64,000 nucleotides of DNA from Pseudomonas rubra (GCF_028656935.1 NZ_JAMDGZ010000012.1:1-64000); one strand, 5' to 3'. Counted from the first letter of the stretch, positions 29,373 to 38,634 are shown. A program made the numbers and translations. The notes: generated by a model from the sequence alone, not told the origin.

Positions 29373-31565
29373 TCAGAAGGTGTGACCCAGGTTCAGGTAC
29401 ATCGCCTTCTGATTCTCGCTGTTGGCCCCGTAGCTGAAATTCAGCGGCCCCAGGGGCGTCTCGAAACCAATAAAGACACTGGCTGCATTGATGTAGCCAC
29501 TGTCGAACTCGTTGTCGTTGTTCCAGGCCCGGCCGCGCTCCAGCGAGCCGCCCAGGTACAACGGAAAGTCCAGCGGCAGGTAGGCGCGCGGCGTCAGGCG
29601 GCGGTAGTAGACCAGGCGCATCAGGCTGACGTTCTGCCCGGAGACCGAGTCCTGACGAAACCCCGACAGTTGCCGGGCACCGCCGAGCACGAAGCTTGAG
29701 GTAACCACCTCGGTATCATCCAGGGTCCTGCCATAGCGGCCGCCCACCACCCAGGTGTTGGGGCCGCTGCTCATGGCTTTGTCCACGTTCAAGTCCCATT
29801 GCCGGTAGCGTTGGTCCGAGCCCAGGCTCGGGTCGTAATGGCGCAGGGTCAGGTTGATGTCCTCACCGCTGTGGGGGAAGTAGACGTTGTCGAGGGTGTC
29901 GAACGAGTACTTGAGCTCGTAGAAGCCTTCGTTGAAATTGACCTTGGGCAGGTCCTGGTCGCCGATGCGCACCTCGGCCTGGCCCCAGGCCTTGCCGACG
30001 CCCAGGCGCACTTCGCCGTTGTTGCCGATCTGCCTTCCCAGGTTGAGGCCAAAGCCGTAGCGTTCCAGGCGGTACTCGGCAACCGGGTCATCGTCCAGGG
30101 TTGCTTCGATGTTCTGTGAGCCCATGTCGATGTAGGGCGCGACGAAATAGCGCGAGCCGGCGTCCAGCGGTTGGTAGAACTCGCTGTACAGCTCCTGCTG
30201 GTCGCCGATCTGGGCGCGGGTCAGCCATTCGCCGCCAAGGGTGTTGATACCGTTGACCCGGTAGCTGGCGCCAATGTTGAAAGCGCTGTCGCCGCGCATG
30301 TCGTCCGACAGGTTCAGGCCCAGGCGCAGGTAGTCGGTGCCGCCGCGACGGCCGCGGGCGTTGATCACCAGGGTGTTGTCGTCACCTTTGTGGACCACGC
30401 GGTATTGCACCCGGTCGAAGTAATCGAGGCCATACAGGGTGCCCATGTCGGTCTGCAGGCGGCTCAGTTCCAGCGGCTTGCCGATGGGTTGGCGAATGTA
30501 GTAGCGGATCACGTCGTCGCTGACTTTCGAATCGTTCTCGATACGGATAGCGGTGATCACCGGTGTGCGCTGGCTTGGCGAGCGTGCGGCGAGCAACTCG
30601 CCGTCCCCGTTTTGCGGGCGCTTGAGCACTGCCAGGCGTGCGTCCAGGGCGCGAGCGGCGCGGTAACCTGCGTCGATCATGTCCTGGGCGCGGCCGAAAT
30701 CGGTAACCCCGAAACTCGACAGCGGTGGCTGGATGAGGATGTCGTCACGGTGCAGGGCCGCCAGTTGCTCCTCGGAGTTGCGCCGGGTCATCAGGGTGAT
30801 CGACTGGTTGAGTACGTCGACCACGGTCGCCAGTTGCTTGCGGTTGCGCAGCGGGGTGCCGATATCGACAACGATTGCCACGTCCACACCCATCTCGCGT
30901 GCAACGTCCAGGGGGATGTTGTCGACCATGCCGCCATCGACCAGCAGTCGGCCATCGAGCTCGACCGGGGCGAACACCGCAGGGATCGACATGCTGGCAC
31001 GAATCACCTGGGGCAGGTGGCCGCGGCGAAACACCACTTTTTCGCCGCTGGCGATGTCGGTGGCCACGGCGCGGAAGGGGATCGGCAGTTTGTCGAAGTC
31101 ACGGGTGTCGCTGGCATGGGCGAGCATGCTTTCCAGCAACAAGGCCAGGTTCTGGCCCTGGATCACGCCCAGCGGCAGGCCCAGGCTACCGTCGTCGCGA
31201 AAGCTGAGTTTCTGTTTGACCAGGAAGTCGCGGTCATCCTGCTTGCGTCGGAATGGCACGTCCTTGCGCGGCGGTGCATCGGACAGCGCCTGCTGCCAGT
31301 CGATGCCCAGCGCCAGTTTTTCCAGTTCGTCGACCTTGTAGCCCGAAGCGTACAAGCCGCCCACCACCGCGCCCATGCTGGTGCCGGCAATGGCATCGAC
31401 CTTGATGCCCTGTTCCTCCAGGGCCTTGAGCACCCCGATATGGGCCAGGCCGCGAGCAGCACCGCCGGAGAGCACCAGGCCGACTTTTGGTCGGGGCGCT
31501 TCGGCTGCCAGCAGCGCGAAGGAAACGAACATCAACAGCAGGGATAACAGCAGGCGGTGCATCAT
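29373..31565 (-). CDS. plpD: Patatin-like phospholipase, type Vd autotransporter (PlpD-like)
   Basis: A 730-aa protein with a signal peptide (MMHRLLLSLLLMFVSFALLA). The patatin lipase domain comes next (about 25-310) with oxyanion motif GGAARG, nucleophile GTSMG and catalytic Asp in DGGMVDN. A single POTRA-like domain (about 330-400) and a 16-strand Omp85/surface-antigen barrel follow, ending in a final Phe (NLGHTF). This is the PlpD architecture, in which the barrel secretes its own lipase to the surface. The start could also be the second ATG at 31562. It is convergent with the MarR gene. Confidence 0.9.
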   Translation of the reverse strand: MMHRLLLSLLLMFVSFALLAAEAPRPKVGLVLSGGAARGLAHIGVLKALEEQGIKVDAIAGTSMGAVVGGLYASGYKVDELEKLALGIDWQQALSDAPPRKDVPFRRKQDDRDFLVKQKLSFRDDGSLGLPLGVIQGQNLALLLESMLAHASDTRDFDKLPIPFRAVATDIASGEKVVFRRGHLPQVIRASMSIPAVFAPVELDGRLLVDGGMVDNIPLDVAREMGVDVAIVVDIGTPLRNRKQLATVVDVLNQSITLMTRRNSEEQLAALHRDDILIQPPLSSFGVTDFGRAQDMIDAGYRAARALDARLAVLKRPQNGDGELLAARSPSQRTPVITAIRIENDSKVSDDVIRYYIRQPIGKPLELSRLQTDMGTLYGLDYFDRVQYRVVHKGDDNTLVINARGRRGGTDYLRLGLNLSDDMRGDSAFNIGASYRVNGINTLGGEWLTRAQIGDQQELYSEFYQPLDAGSRYFVAPYIDMGSQNIEATLDDDPVAEYRLERYGFGLNLGRQIGNNGEVRLGVGKAWGQAEVRIGDQDLPKVNFNEGFYELKYSFDTLDNVYFPHSGEDINLTLRHYDPSLGSDQRYRQWDLNVDKAMSSGPNTWVVGGRYGRTLDDTEVVTSSFVLGGARQLSGFRQDSVSGQNVSLMRLVYYRRLTPRAYLPLDFPLYLGGSLERGRAWNNDNEFDSGYINAASVFIGFETPLGPLNFSYGANSENQKAMYLNLGHTF

Positions 31566-31632
31566 GGCGCTCGGAGCAAGGGCTAAAGACCGCTAGTATA
31601 AGCATGCCCACCTGTCAGGAGACCTTCAGAGT

Positions 31633-31917
31633 ATGTCCGCGCCTAAACCGCAAATCGTCATTACCTACTGCACCCAATGTCAGTGGCTGCTGCGTGCCGC
31701 CTGGCTGGCCCAGGAACTGTTGAGCACCTTCAGTGACGACCTGGCCCGGGTGGCCCTGGAGCCTGCCACCGGCGGCACCTTCCGTATCACCTGCGATGAT
31801 GTGCAGATCTGGGAACGCAAGGCCGACGGTGGCTTCCCTGAAGCCAAGGTGCTCAAGCAGCGCGTGCGCGACCAGATCGACCCCCAGCGTGACCTGGGCC
31901 ATAACGACCGGCCCTGA
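31633..31917 (+). CDS. Rdx/SelW/SelT-family redox protein
   Basis: A 94-aa thioredoxin-like protein with the CxxC motif early (ITYCTQCQWLLRAAWLAQEL) and a C-terminal GGFPEAKVLKQRVRD segment. Both are typical of bacterial SelW-like Rdx proteins that use cysteine in place of selenocysteine. The redox partner is unknown. Its stop is 3 bases from the end of the convergent DMT gene. Confidence 0.85.
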   Translation: MSAPKPQIVITYCTQCQWLLRAAWLAQELLSTFSDDLARVALEPATGGTFRITCDDVQIWERKADGGFPEAKVLKQRVRDQIDPQRDLGHNDRP

Positions 31918-31920
31918 CCG

Positions 31921-32802
31921 TCAGCCCTGGGCGGCGGTCAGGGCCGGCGGATTGCTGGCCGCCAGGCGGCTGGAAATGACAATGGCGAGGATGATCAGCG
32001 CACCGCCCATGAGCATGCGCAAGGTCGGGGTTTCGGCGAAGATCAGCCAGGCCATGGCGATGCCGTAGACCGGCTCCAGGGCAAACACCACCGCCGCGGT
32101 GCGCGCCTTGATCACTGCCAGGCTTGCGACGAACAAACTGTGCGCCACGCCTGTGCAGAACACCCCGAGCAGGCCGATCCACAACCAGTCCATGGCCGTC
32201 ACCTGCGCAAGGCTTGGCGCCGCCGCAGGCAACAGGCATAAGGCAACCACAGCGTTCTGGCACAAGGCGGCCTGCACCGCCGGAATCCGCCCGGAGCTGG
32301 CGCGGTTGGTTAATGACAGCAGCGAAAACAGCAGGCCCGAAAGCAGTGCCCAAAGTAACCCGCTTGTGGCCTGGCTGGCCAGGTCGAAGTCCGGGGTTAC
32401 CAATACCAGACCGATGCTCACCAGCAGCACCAGAACGATCTCGTTGCTGCGGATGCGCTCGCGAAACAGCAGGCCCTCAAGGATCACGGTAAAGGCCGGG
32501 AAGCTGGCAAAACCCAGGGTGGCGATGGCAACACCGGCAACTTTCACTGCGATGAAAAAGCTGACCCAGTGCCCGGCCAGCAGCACGCCACCGAGCAGCA
32601 AGCGGCGCCAGTCTTGAGCCTGTAGGGGTTGCCAGGCCTTGCGCGCAAACCCTGCGAACACGGCCAAGGCCAGTACGGCAAAAGCGGCCCGACCGAAGAC
32701 GATGATTGCAGGCGAGGCGCTGGCCAGTTTGCCGAACACGCCGGTGAGGCCGAAGAACAGTGCGCCGATATGCAGGGCGCCGAGGGCAGTGCGGTGATTC
32801 AT
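31921..32802 (-). CDS. DMT-superfamily transporter, EamA domain
   Basis: A 293-aa membrane protein with ten predicted helices in two EamA halves (GALHIGALFFGLTGVFGKLAS at the start; GIAMAWLIFAETPT in the second). Probably a metabolite exporter. It lies 78 bases downstream of an AraC regulator gene on the same strand, so the pair may form a unit, with the regulator's inducer perhaps related to the exported compound. Substrate not visible. Confidence 0.85.
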   Translation of the reverse strand: MNHRTALGALHIGALFFGLTGVFGKLASASPAIIVFGRAAFAVLALAVFAGFARKAWQPLQAQDWRRLLLGGVLLAGHWVSFFIAVKVAGVAIATLGFASFPAFTVILEGLLFRERIRSNEIVLVLLVSIGLVLVTPDFDLASQATSGLLWALLSGLLFSLLSLTNRASSGRIPAVQAALCQNAVVALCLLPAAAPSLAQVTAMDWLWIGLLGVFCTGVAHSLFVASLAVIKARTAAVVFALEPVYGIAMAWLIFAETPTLRMLMGGALIILAIVISSRLAASNPPALTAAQG

Positions 32803-32880
32803 GGTGATCCTTGTTATAGAGCAGGGCAGCGGCGCCAGTGTATGGGGGCGGCGCTGGCCCTGTCTGTCGCGGCCCTCGCG

Positions 32881-33645
32881 TCAATTGTCTTCAGGGTCGC
32901 GCCGCAGGGCGCCAGGCGTGCGGCCAAAGGCCTTGAGCACGGCGGCGGCAAAGGCACTTTGCGAGCTGTAGCCGACCTGGCAGGCGATCTCGCCGATCGG
33001 TAAGCGGGTATCACGCAGCAGTTGCCGTGCCCGCAGCAGGCGGCGCTGGCGCACATAGTCCATGGGTGTGACCCCGCATTCGGCCATGAACCGCGCATGC
33101 AAACGCGCGCCGGACAGCCCGGCCAGGCGCGCCAGGTCAGCCACCTGCAGTGGGTAGGCCGCGTTCTGCTCGATATGGACGTCGAAACGGGCGTAGGGCA
33201 ATGACTTTATCGCTGTGGCCGGTTTCGCTCCGCTGTTCAGGCTGGCCAGCAGCAACAGTGCACCTTGCTGGGCTATCAGCGGGTCGTTGATCGGGCTTGC
33301 CGCCAGCCAGTCGACCAGTTGTTGCTGACGATGGTCCAGGTTCACGGGCCCGGCCCGTTCAAGCAGGCGCCGGCTGGCGTCGAGGTGCACGCCCAGGCCC
33401 TGGTTCAGCCATGTGCCTGCGGGCACATCCAGCACCAGGCAGTCGCTGCCGGCAGGGCTGCCGCAGGTATGGTGGCTGCCCGCCGGGACCACCATCAGGC
33501 TCTGGCGGTCAACCCGCGCGCCGCGGCCTTCGACCTCGAAGTCCAGGCGACCGCGCAAACCGAACACCAGTTGCGGGTGCTCGTGGCTGTGGGCGATCAG
33601 GTCGTGGTGATAATGACGCAGGGAAAGAATCGGGGCGCGGCTCAT
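32881..33645 (-). CDS. AraC-family regulator with cupin sensor domain
   Basis: A 254-aa regulator. The N-terminal cupin-like half (HYHHDLIAHSHEHPQLVFGL, VVPAGSHHTCGS) is probably ligand binding, and the C-terminal AraC double helix-turn-helix (LQVADLARLAGLSGARLHAR; IGEIACQVGYSSQSAFAAA) binds DNA. The ATG at 33645 has GGAGGACA upstream; the open frame to 33822 has no support. It is followed on the same strand by a DMT exporter, its likely target. Confidence 0.85.
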   Translation of the reverse strand: MSRAPILSLRHYHHDLIAHSHEHPQLVFGLRGRLDFEVEGRGARVDRQSLMVVPAGSHHTCGSPAGSDCLVLDVPAGTWLNQGLGVHLDASRRLLERAGPVNLDHRQQQLVDWLAASPINDPLIAQQGALLLLASLNSGAKPATAIKSLPYARFDVHIEQNAAYPLQVADLARLAGLSGARLHARFMAECGVTPMDYVRQRRLLRARQLLRDTRLPIGEIACQVGYSSQSAFAAAVLKAFGRTPGALRRDPEDN

Positions 33646-33699
33646 CGAAGTGTCCTCCGGCAATCGCCGCAGTGTACAGGCTAACGGTTTATTGGGGAC

Positions 33700-33737
33700 G
33701 CCTTGCGCCCCATCGCGGCGCAAGGCCGCTCCCAGTC
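33700..33737. repeat. Single REP-like hairpin
   Basis: The arms ccttgcgcc and ggcgcaagg flank a short loop, followed by gccgctccca, a REP-type end. It lies in the gap between the AraC gene and the phosphoesterase gene. Nothing else is evident in 33646-33851. Confidence 0.6.
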
Positions 33738-33851
33738 TCATCTGTGTGGCCTTGTGCTGAGTGGGCAGCATGTCATCGGATCGACACGTGCCGGTCACGT
33801 TCGATTCATTGCCCCTTGGCAAGCTGACGCAAACCTTCCCGGAGCCTGCCG

Positions 33852-34691
33852 ATGACCCGTGCCGAGTTTGCCAGACCCTCGCGCAAACAGCGCGTACGCA
33901 CCCTATGGATCTCGGACGTGCACCTGGGGACCCGGGATTGCCAGGCGGAGCACCTGTCGCAGTTTCTCAAGGGTTACCAGGCTGACCGCATCTACCTGGT
34001 CGGTGACATCATCGATGGCTGGAAGCTGCGTGGCGGCATGTACTGGCCCCAGGCACACACCAATGTGATCCGCCGTCTGCTGACCATGAGCAAGCGGGGC
34101 ACCGAAGTGATCTACGTCACCGGCAACCATGACGAATTTCTGCGCCGTTACTCGAAACTGGTGCTGGGCAATATCCAGTTGGTCGATCAGGCCGAGCACC
34201 TGACTGCCGACGGCCGGCGCCTGCTGGTGATCCATGGTGATCAGTTCGATGTAATCACCCGCTATCACCGCTGGCTGGCCTTTCTTGGCGATTCGGCCTA
34301 CGAGGTCACCCTGACTCTCAACCGCTGGCTCAACCACTGGCGGGCACGCTATGGCTACGGCTACTGGTCTTTGTCGGCGTACCTCAAGTATAAGGTCAAG
34401 ACTGCGGTCAGCTTCATCAGTGACTTCGAGGAGGCCATCGCGCATGAATGCGTCAGGCGCGGTTTTCACGGTGTGGTCTGTGGGCATATTCACCATGCCG
34501 AGATTCGCAAGGTCGGCGAGGTGGACTACCTCAACTGTGGCGACTGGGTCGAGTCCTGTACTGCGCTGATCGAGCACTGGGATGGCACCATCGCGCTGTA
34601 CCGCCTGGCCGATGCCCAGGCCGAGGCAGCCCGGCGCCTGGCCGGGCTTGAGGAACTGGTGGATTCAGGCGGTGGTGGCGGGGTGCTCTAG
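33852..34691 (+). CDS. LpxH-like metallophosphoesterase
   Basis: A 279-aa calcineurin-like phosphoesterase. Metal motifs are complete: ISDVHLGT, VGDIIDGWKLRGG, TGNHDEFLRR, VIHGDQFD and CGHIHHAEIR. It resembles UDP-2,3-diacylglucosamine pyrophosphatase (LpxH/LpxH2), but true LpxH is about 240 aa. Several Pseudomonas paralogues of this longer type have no proven substrate. The ATG at 33852 gives the full family N-terminus. The last 27 bases overlap a coding remnant on the other strand. Confidence 0.82.
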   Translation: MTRAEFARPSRKQRVRTLWISDVHLGTRDCQAEHLSQFLKGYQADRIYLVGDIIDGWKLRGGMYWPQAHTNVIRRLLTMSKRGTEVIYVTGNHDEFLRRYSKLVLGNIQLVDQAEHLTADGRRLLVIHGDQFDVITRYHRWLAFLGDSAYEVTLTLNRWLNHWRARYGYGYWSLSAYLKYKVKTAVSFISDFEEAIAHECVRRGFHGVVCGHIHHAEIRKVGEVDYLNCGDWVESCTALIEHWDGTIALYRLADAQAEAARRLAGLEELVDSGGGGGVL

Positions 34692-34892
34692 CGTGGATTT
34701 GTACAGTGACTGCCGGGGCTGGGCGAACAGGCGTCGCAGCATTGGCTCGAAGAAGCTCAATGGCAGGTTGTCGTAGCTTGGATCGAACGCTGCGGCTTCC
34801 TCGTCGCGCCCGTCTCGCCAGGCGCGAAAGTCATTGGCGATGATCGCCCAGTCTTGCTCGGCAGGACGGGTTTCTGGCCTTGCGGGCCGAAT
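34665..34892 (-). pseudogene. Start-less coding remnant after DUF962 gene
   Basis: Directly after the DUF962 stop codon, and in the same frame, 75 sense codons run to a TGA at 34665-34667 with Pseudomonas-like codon use. The peptide includes PAEQDWAIIANDFRAWRDG and YDNLPLSFFEPMLRRLF. There is no ATG, GTG or TTG near its beginning, only an internal ATG late in the frame. It looks like the C-terminus of a lost gene, or less likely a readthrough extension. Family not recognised. Confidence 0.45.
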
Positions 34893-35204
34893 TCAGAAGC
34901 TGACCTTGCCGCGCAACATGTCGCGGTACATGGCAAAGTCGCCGATCAGGCTGTAAAGCGGATGTTTGAAGGTGGCCGGGCGGTTTTTCTCGAAGCAGAA
35001 GTGCCCGATCCAGGCAAAGCCATAGCCCGCAAAGGGCAGGGCCAGCAGCAACAGCCAGTTGCCGCTGCCGAGGCTGAAAGCGAGTACGGCGATGACCAGG
35101 CTGGTGCCGACAAAGTGCAGGCGCCGGCAAGTCGGGTGGCTGTGTTCGCCCAGGTAGTAGGGGTAGAACTCGGCAAAACTGTGGAACTGCTGGGGGCTGT
35201 TCAC
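34893..35204 (-). CDS. DUF962 (Mpo1-like) membrane protein
   Basis: A 103-aa protein with the DUF962 signature (FAEFYPYYLGEHSHPTCRRLH, HFVGTSLVI, GYGFAWIGHFCFEKNRPATF) and two hydrophobic segments. Mpo1 in yeast is a dioxygenase acting on 2-hydroxy fatty acids; the conserved histidines (HSHP, RRLHF, GHFCFEKN) are present here. The GTG at 35204 is chosen because GGAG precedes it and no ATG fits. The stop codon is followed in frame by another open stretch. Confidence 0.8.
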   Translation of the reverse strand: MNSPQQFHSFAEFYPYYLGEHSHPTCRRLHFVGTSLVIAVLAFSLGSGNWLLLLALPFAGYGFAWIGHFCFEKNRPATFKHPLYSLIGDFAMYRDMLRGKVSF

Positions 35205-35364
35205 GACACTGCTCCAGGGTCTGGTCGAACTGACAAAGATACACGGCGTGGAGCCTGATCTGAGTCTAGAGTGAGTAACACTACAGGGCAGTGACAATAG
35301 GCGCCAATTGAGTATCCTTTGAGATCGCCGCAGCAGCGGCTTGTCGCTAAAAAAGAAGCCAGCC

Positions 35365-36444
35365 ATGAGCGAACGAACCACTTCAGCAAGCTGGGCATCA
35401 GGGATCGTCAAGGCACTCGAGCTCGAAGGCCTCGATTGCCGTGCCATGTTCAAGCAGCTTGGCCTTGATTTCGCCGCGCTCGATGACCCCGATGCACGGT
35501 TTACCCAGGACTCCATGACCCGTCTGTGGCAGTTGGCCGTCGAGCTGTCCGGCAACCAGGCGATCGGCCTGAACATGGCGCGGGTGGTTCGTCCGGCATC
35601 CTTTCATGTGGTCGGCTATGCGCTGATGTCGAGCCGCACCCTGGCCGAGGGTTTTGAGCGGCTGGTGCGTTATCAGCGAATCATCGCCGAAAGCTCCGAC
35701 TTGAGTTTCCGCCTTGAGCCGGACGGCTATGCACTGATTCTTACCGTTCATGGCGATCACCTGCCTCCGACCCGGCACAGTGCCGAGGCCTCGCTGGCTT
35801 GCGCGCTGTCGCTGTGCAGCTGGCTCAGCGGACGGGTGATCCAGCCGCGCCGGGTGCTGGTCCAGGGGCCGCAACCCAAGGATCTGACGCCGTACAAGAC
35901 GGCTTTTCATGCCCCGCTGGTGTTCAGTGCCCCCTATGATGCGCTGGTGCTCGAGCGCGCCGATATGGAGGCGCCATTGCCGACTGCCAACGAGGCCATG
36001 GCCACCCTGCATGATCGATTTGCTGGCGAATACCTGGCGCGCTTCTCGGAAAGCCGGGTCACTCACCGCGCGCGCCAGGTGCTGTGCCGGGTGCTGCCTC
36101 AGGGCGAACCCAAGCGCGAAACCATTGCCCAGGCCTTGCACCTGTCCCAGCGCACCTTGCAGCGTCGCCTGCAAGAGGAGGGGACGAGCTTTCAGACCTT
36201 GCTCGATGACACCCGCCGCGAACTCGCCGAGCAGTACCTGGCGCAGGCCAACATGACCTTGCTCGAAGCGGCCTACCTGCTTGGTTTTGCCGATCCGAGC
36301 AACTTTTTCAGGGCCTTTCGCCGCTGGTTCGACGTTACCCCGGGTGAGTATCGGGCACGTTTGACGGGGGGCGCAGCGGCCCCGGAAGAGCATGAGTCGG
36401 TCAGTGACGCCAGAACGCAGGCATACACAGCACCAGCACCGTGA
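35365..36444 (+). CDS. AraC-family regulator (arabinose-binding-like N-domain)
   Basis: A 359-aa regulator of the OruR/ArgR-like subclass. A PF12625-type N-terminal ligand domain (residues about 20-205) precedes the AraC helix-turn-helix domain (ETIAQALHLSQRTLQRRLQEEGTSF and AAYLLGFADPSNFFRAFRRW). The ATG at 35365 is preferred; an in-frame TTG 24 bases upstream is possible. Target genes are not evident. Its 3' end overlaps the convergent trkH by 44 bases. Confidence 0.85.
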   Translation: MSERTTSASWASGIVKALELEGLDCRAMFKQLGLDFAALDDPDARFTQDSMTRLWQLAVELSGNQAIGLNMARVVRPASFHVVGYALMSSRTLAEGFERLVRYQRIIAESSDLSFRLEPDGYALILTVHGDHLPPTRHSAEASLACALSLCSWLSGRVIQPRRVLVQGPQPKDLTPYKTAFHAPLVFSAPYDALVLERADMEAPLPTANEAMATLHDRFAGEYLARFSESRVTHRARQVLCRVLPQGEPKRETIAQALHLSQRTLQRRLQEEGTSFQTLLDDTRRELAEQYLAQANMTLLEAAYLLGFADPSNFFRAFRRWFDVTPGEYRARLTGGAAAPEEHESVSDARTQAYTAPAP

Positions 36445-37855
36445 TGATTTCCAGGCGGCCCAGGAGCATGCCGAAGGCCAGGATCCACTTTGCCGCATCC
36501 GGCAGGGTGGCGAAGTTGCCGGCCGGGCCGATGGTTTCGCCCAGGCCCGGTCCGACCCCCGACACGGTACTGGCGGCGCCGGTCAGGGCGGTCATCCAGT
36601 CCACGCCCAGCAGCGACAGGGCCAGGGCAATGACGCAGATGGTGATGGCGAAGAAGAACGAAAACGTCAGGATCGAACGCACGATTTCTTCGTCGAGCCG
36701 GTGACCGTTGTATTTCTGCTTGATCACCGCCCGTGGGTGGATCAACTGGTTCAGGTTGGCCTTGAGCAGGATATAGGCGACCTGGAAGCGGAAAATCTTG
36801 ATGCCGCCTGCAGTCGAGCCCGAGCAACCGCCCACGAAACCCAGATAGAAGAACAGCATCAGCGAGAAGTTGCCCCACAGGCTGTAGTCGCCCAGGGCGA
36901 AGCCGGTGGTGGTGACCACCGAGGTCACGTTCAGGGCCACATGACGCAGGGCATCGAGCCAGTGCAGGTTGGTGGTGGCCCAATACCAAGTGCCGAGCAC
37001 CAACCAGGTGGCCAGCAGCATGGCCAACAATCCCTGCACCTGCTGGTCCTTGATCAGCGCCTTGCGGTTGCCGCGAATGGTTGCCACATACAGGGCGAAC
37101 GGCAAGCTGCCGAGGATCATCACCACCACCGCGACCCAGTGCACCGCCGGTATGTCCCACTTGGCCAGGGACTGGTCGGAGGTGGAGAAACCGCCGGTGG
37201 AAATCGCCGACATGGCATGGTTGATCGCATCGAAGGCACTCATCCCGGCCAGCCAGAACGCCAGGGAACCGAGGGTGGTGATACCGATGTACACCAGCAC
37301 GATGGACTTGGCGACCATGTGCGAGCGCGGCATGACCTTTTCCGAGCGGTCCGAGGACTCGGTCTGGAACAGGCGCATGCCACCGATGCGCAGCAGCGGC
37401 AGGATCGCTACGGCCATGGCGATAAAGCCGATGCCGCCCAGCCAGTGCAGCAGCGAGCGCCACATCAGGATCCCTGGGGACATGCTGTCCAGGCCGCTGA
37501 GCACCGTGGCACCAGTGGCGGTGATGCCGGACATGCTCTCGAAAAAAGCATCGGTGTAGCTGATGTGCTGGGTCAGCAGAAACGGCAGGGCGGCGAAGAT
37601 GCACACCACCAGCCAACTGCTGACCGTCAGCAGGTACATGTCCCGCGGGCGCAGGTGCACGTGCTCGGGGCGGCCCGGGATGACCAGGGCCAGGCCTGCG
37701 ACAAAGGTGATCATGCTGGCCCAGAGGAACGACGGCAGATCGCCGGTGCGCTCGAAGATCACCAGCGTGGCCATGGGCACGACCATGCTGATCGCCAGGG
37801 TGATCAGGAAGATGCCGATGATGAAACCAATGATCCTTAAGGTCGGCAACGCCAT
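36401..37855 (-). CDS. trkH: Trk-type potassium uptake protein TrkH
   Basis: A 484-aa inner-membrane K+ translocating subunit. The four pore-loop regions are visible (SMSGITATGATVLSGLD; AMSAISTGGFSTSDQSL; SVVTTTGFALGDYSLW; AASTVSGVGPGLGETIGPAG) with about ten to twelve helices. It works with peripheral TrkA, not in this window. The ATG at 37855 gives the usual family N-terminus. It is convergent with the AraC gene and their 3' ends overlap. Confidence 0.93.
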   Translation of the reverse strand: MALPTLRIIGFIIGIFLITLAISMVVPMATLVIFERTGDLPSFLWASMITFVAGLALVIPGRPEHVHLRPRDMYLLTVSSWLVVCIFAALPFLLTQHISYTDAFFESMSGITATGATVLSGLDSMSPGILMWRSLLHWLGGIGFIAMAVAILPLLRIGGMRLFQTESSDRSEKVMPRSHMVAKSIVLVYIGITTLGSLAFWLAGMSAFDAINHAMSAISTGGFSTSDQSLAKWDIPAVHWVAVVVMILGSLPFALYVATIRGNRKALIKDQQVQGLLAMLLATWLVLGTWYWATTNLHWLDALRHVALNVTSVVTTTGFALGDYSLWGNFSLMLFFYLGFVGGCSGSTAGGIKIFRFQVAYILLKANLNQLIHPRAVIKQKYNGHRLDEEIVRSILTFSFFFAITICVIALALSLLGVDWMTALTGAASTVSGVGPGLGETIGPAGNFATLPDAAKWILAFGMLLGRLEIITVLVLCMPAFWRH

Positions 37856-37955
37856 GTGATCTGCTCTGACTCGAAACGGAAGGGCGCCATTCTACCTATG
37901 GACCTTTTTAAGTAAACGCTAGAATAGCCCGACATTTATCCACAAGGGGTAGCCA

Positions 37956-38510
37956 ATGGAGGCTCTCGACGCATTGCTCCACCGTGTTTCGGTTCCACGT
38001 CTGCTGGATCCGGCACCCAATGCCGCACAACGCGAGGTGCTGTTTCAGGCTGCCCTGCGTGCGCCGGACCACGGCCAACTGCGGCCCTGGCGCTTTTTGA
38101 CGGTCGAAGGCCAGGCGCGGGAAAAGCTTGGCGAACTGCTCGCCGAAGCGGTAAAGCTCAACGGCGAGGCCTCTGAGGCGGCGTTGGACAAGGCCCGGGC
38201 CATGCCCTTGCGCGCACCGTTGCTGGTGGTTGTGGTGGCGCGCCTGCAGGATCATTTCAAGGTGCCGCAATCCGAGCAGCGCCTGGCGGCCGGTTGTGCT
38301 GCCCACAGCATTTTGCTGGCGGCCCACGCCCAGGGGATCGGCGCGGTATGGCGCACCGGTGAGCTTTCGTACAGCAAGCATGTGGCCAAGGGGCTGGGGC
38401 TGGAGGACAACGAGGAGATCGTTGCCTTCCTGTACCTGGGGACGCCGCAGAATGAACTGCGCACGGCGCCAGTGCTGGACACGGCTGATTTTGTCAGTGC
38501 CTGGGGGTAA
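37956..38510 (+). CDS. Nitroreductase-family protein (YdjA-like)
   Basis: A 184-aa flavoprotein of the short YdjA type. FMN-binding features are RAPDHGQLRPWRFLTVEG near the N-terminus and GIGAVWRTG in the second half, with a C-terminal FLYLGTPQ. It should reduce nitroaromatics or quinone-like compounds with NAD(P)H; the natural substrate is unknown. It stands alone, followed by a REP pair. Confidence 0.87.
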   Translation: MEALDALLHRVSVPRLLDPAPNAAQREVLFQAALRAPDHGQLRPWRFLTVEGQAREKLGELLAEAVKLNGEASEAALDKARAMPLRAPLLVVVVARLQDHFKVPQSEQRLAAGCAAHSILLAAHAQGIGAVWRTGELSYSKHVAKGLGLEDNEEIVAFLYLGTPQNELRTAPVLDTADFVSAWG

Positions 38511-38536
38511 GGTTTTGTAGAGGCTGTGACGGACTC

Positions 38537-38608
38537 ATCGCCGGCAAGGCCGGCTCCCACAGTGGAACGGTGTGATCGGCCCTTGTGGGAGCTGGCCTTG
38601 CCAGCGAT
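38537..38608. repeat. REP pair
   Basis: The arms at 38537-38561 and 38584-38608 (atcgccggcaaggccggctc... and tgtgggagctggccttgcc...) form an imperfect 25-bp inverted repeat. It lies between the convergent nitroreductase and cpxA genes and probably forms the shared transcript end. Confidence 0.8.
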
Positions 38609-38634
38609 GGGCTGCGAAGCAGCCCTCGGCATTC

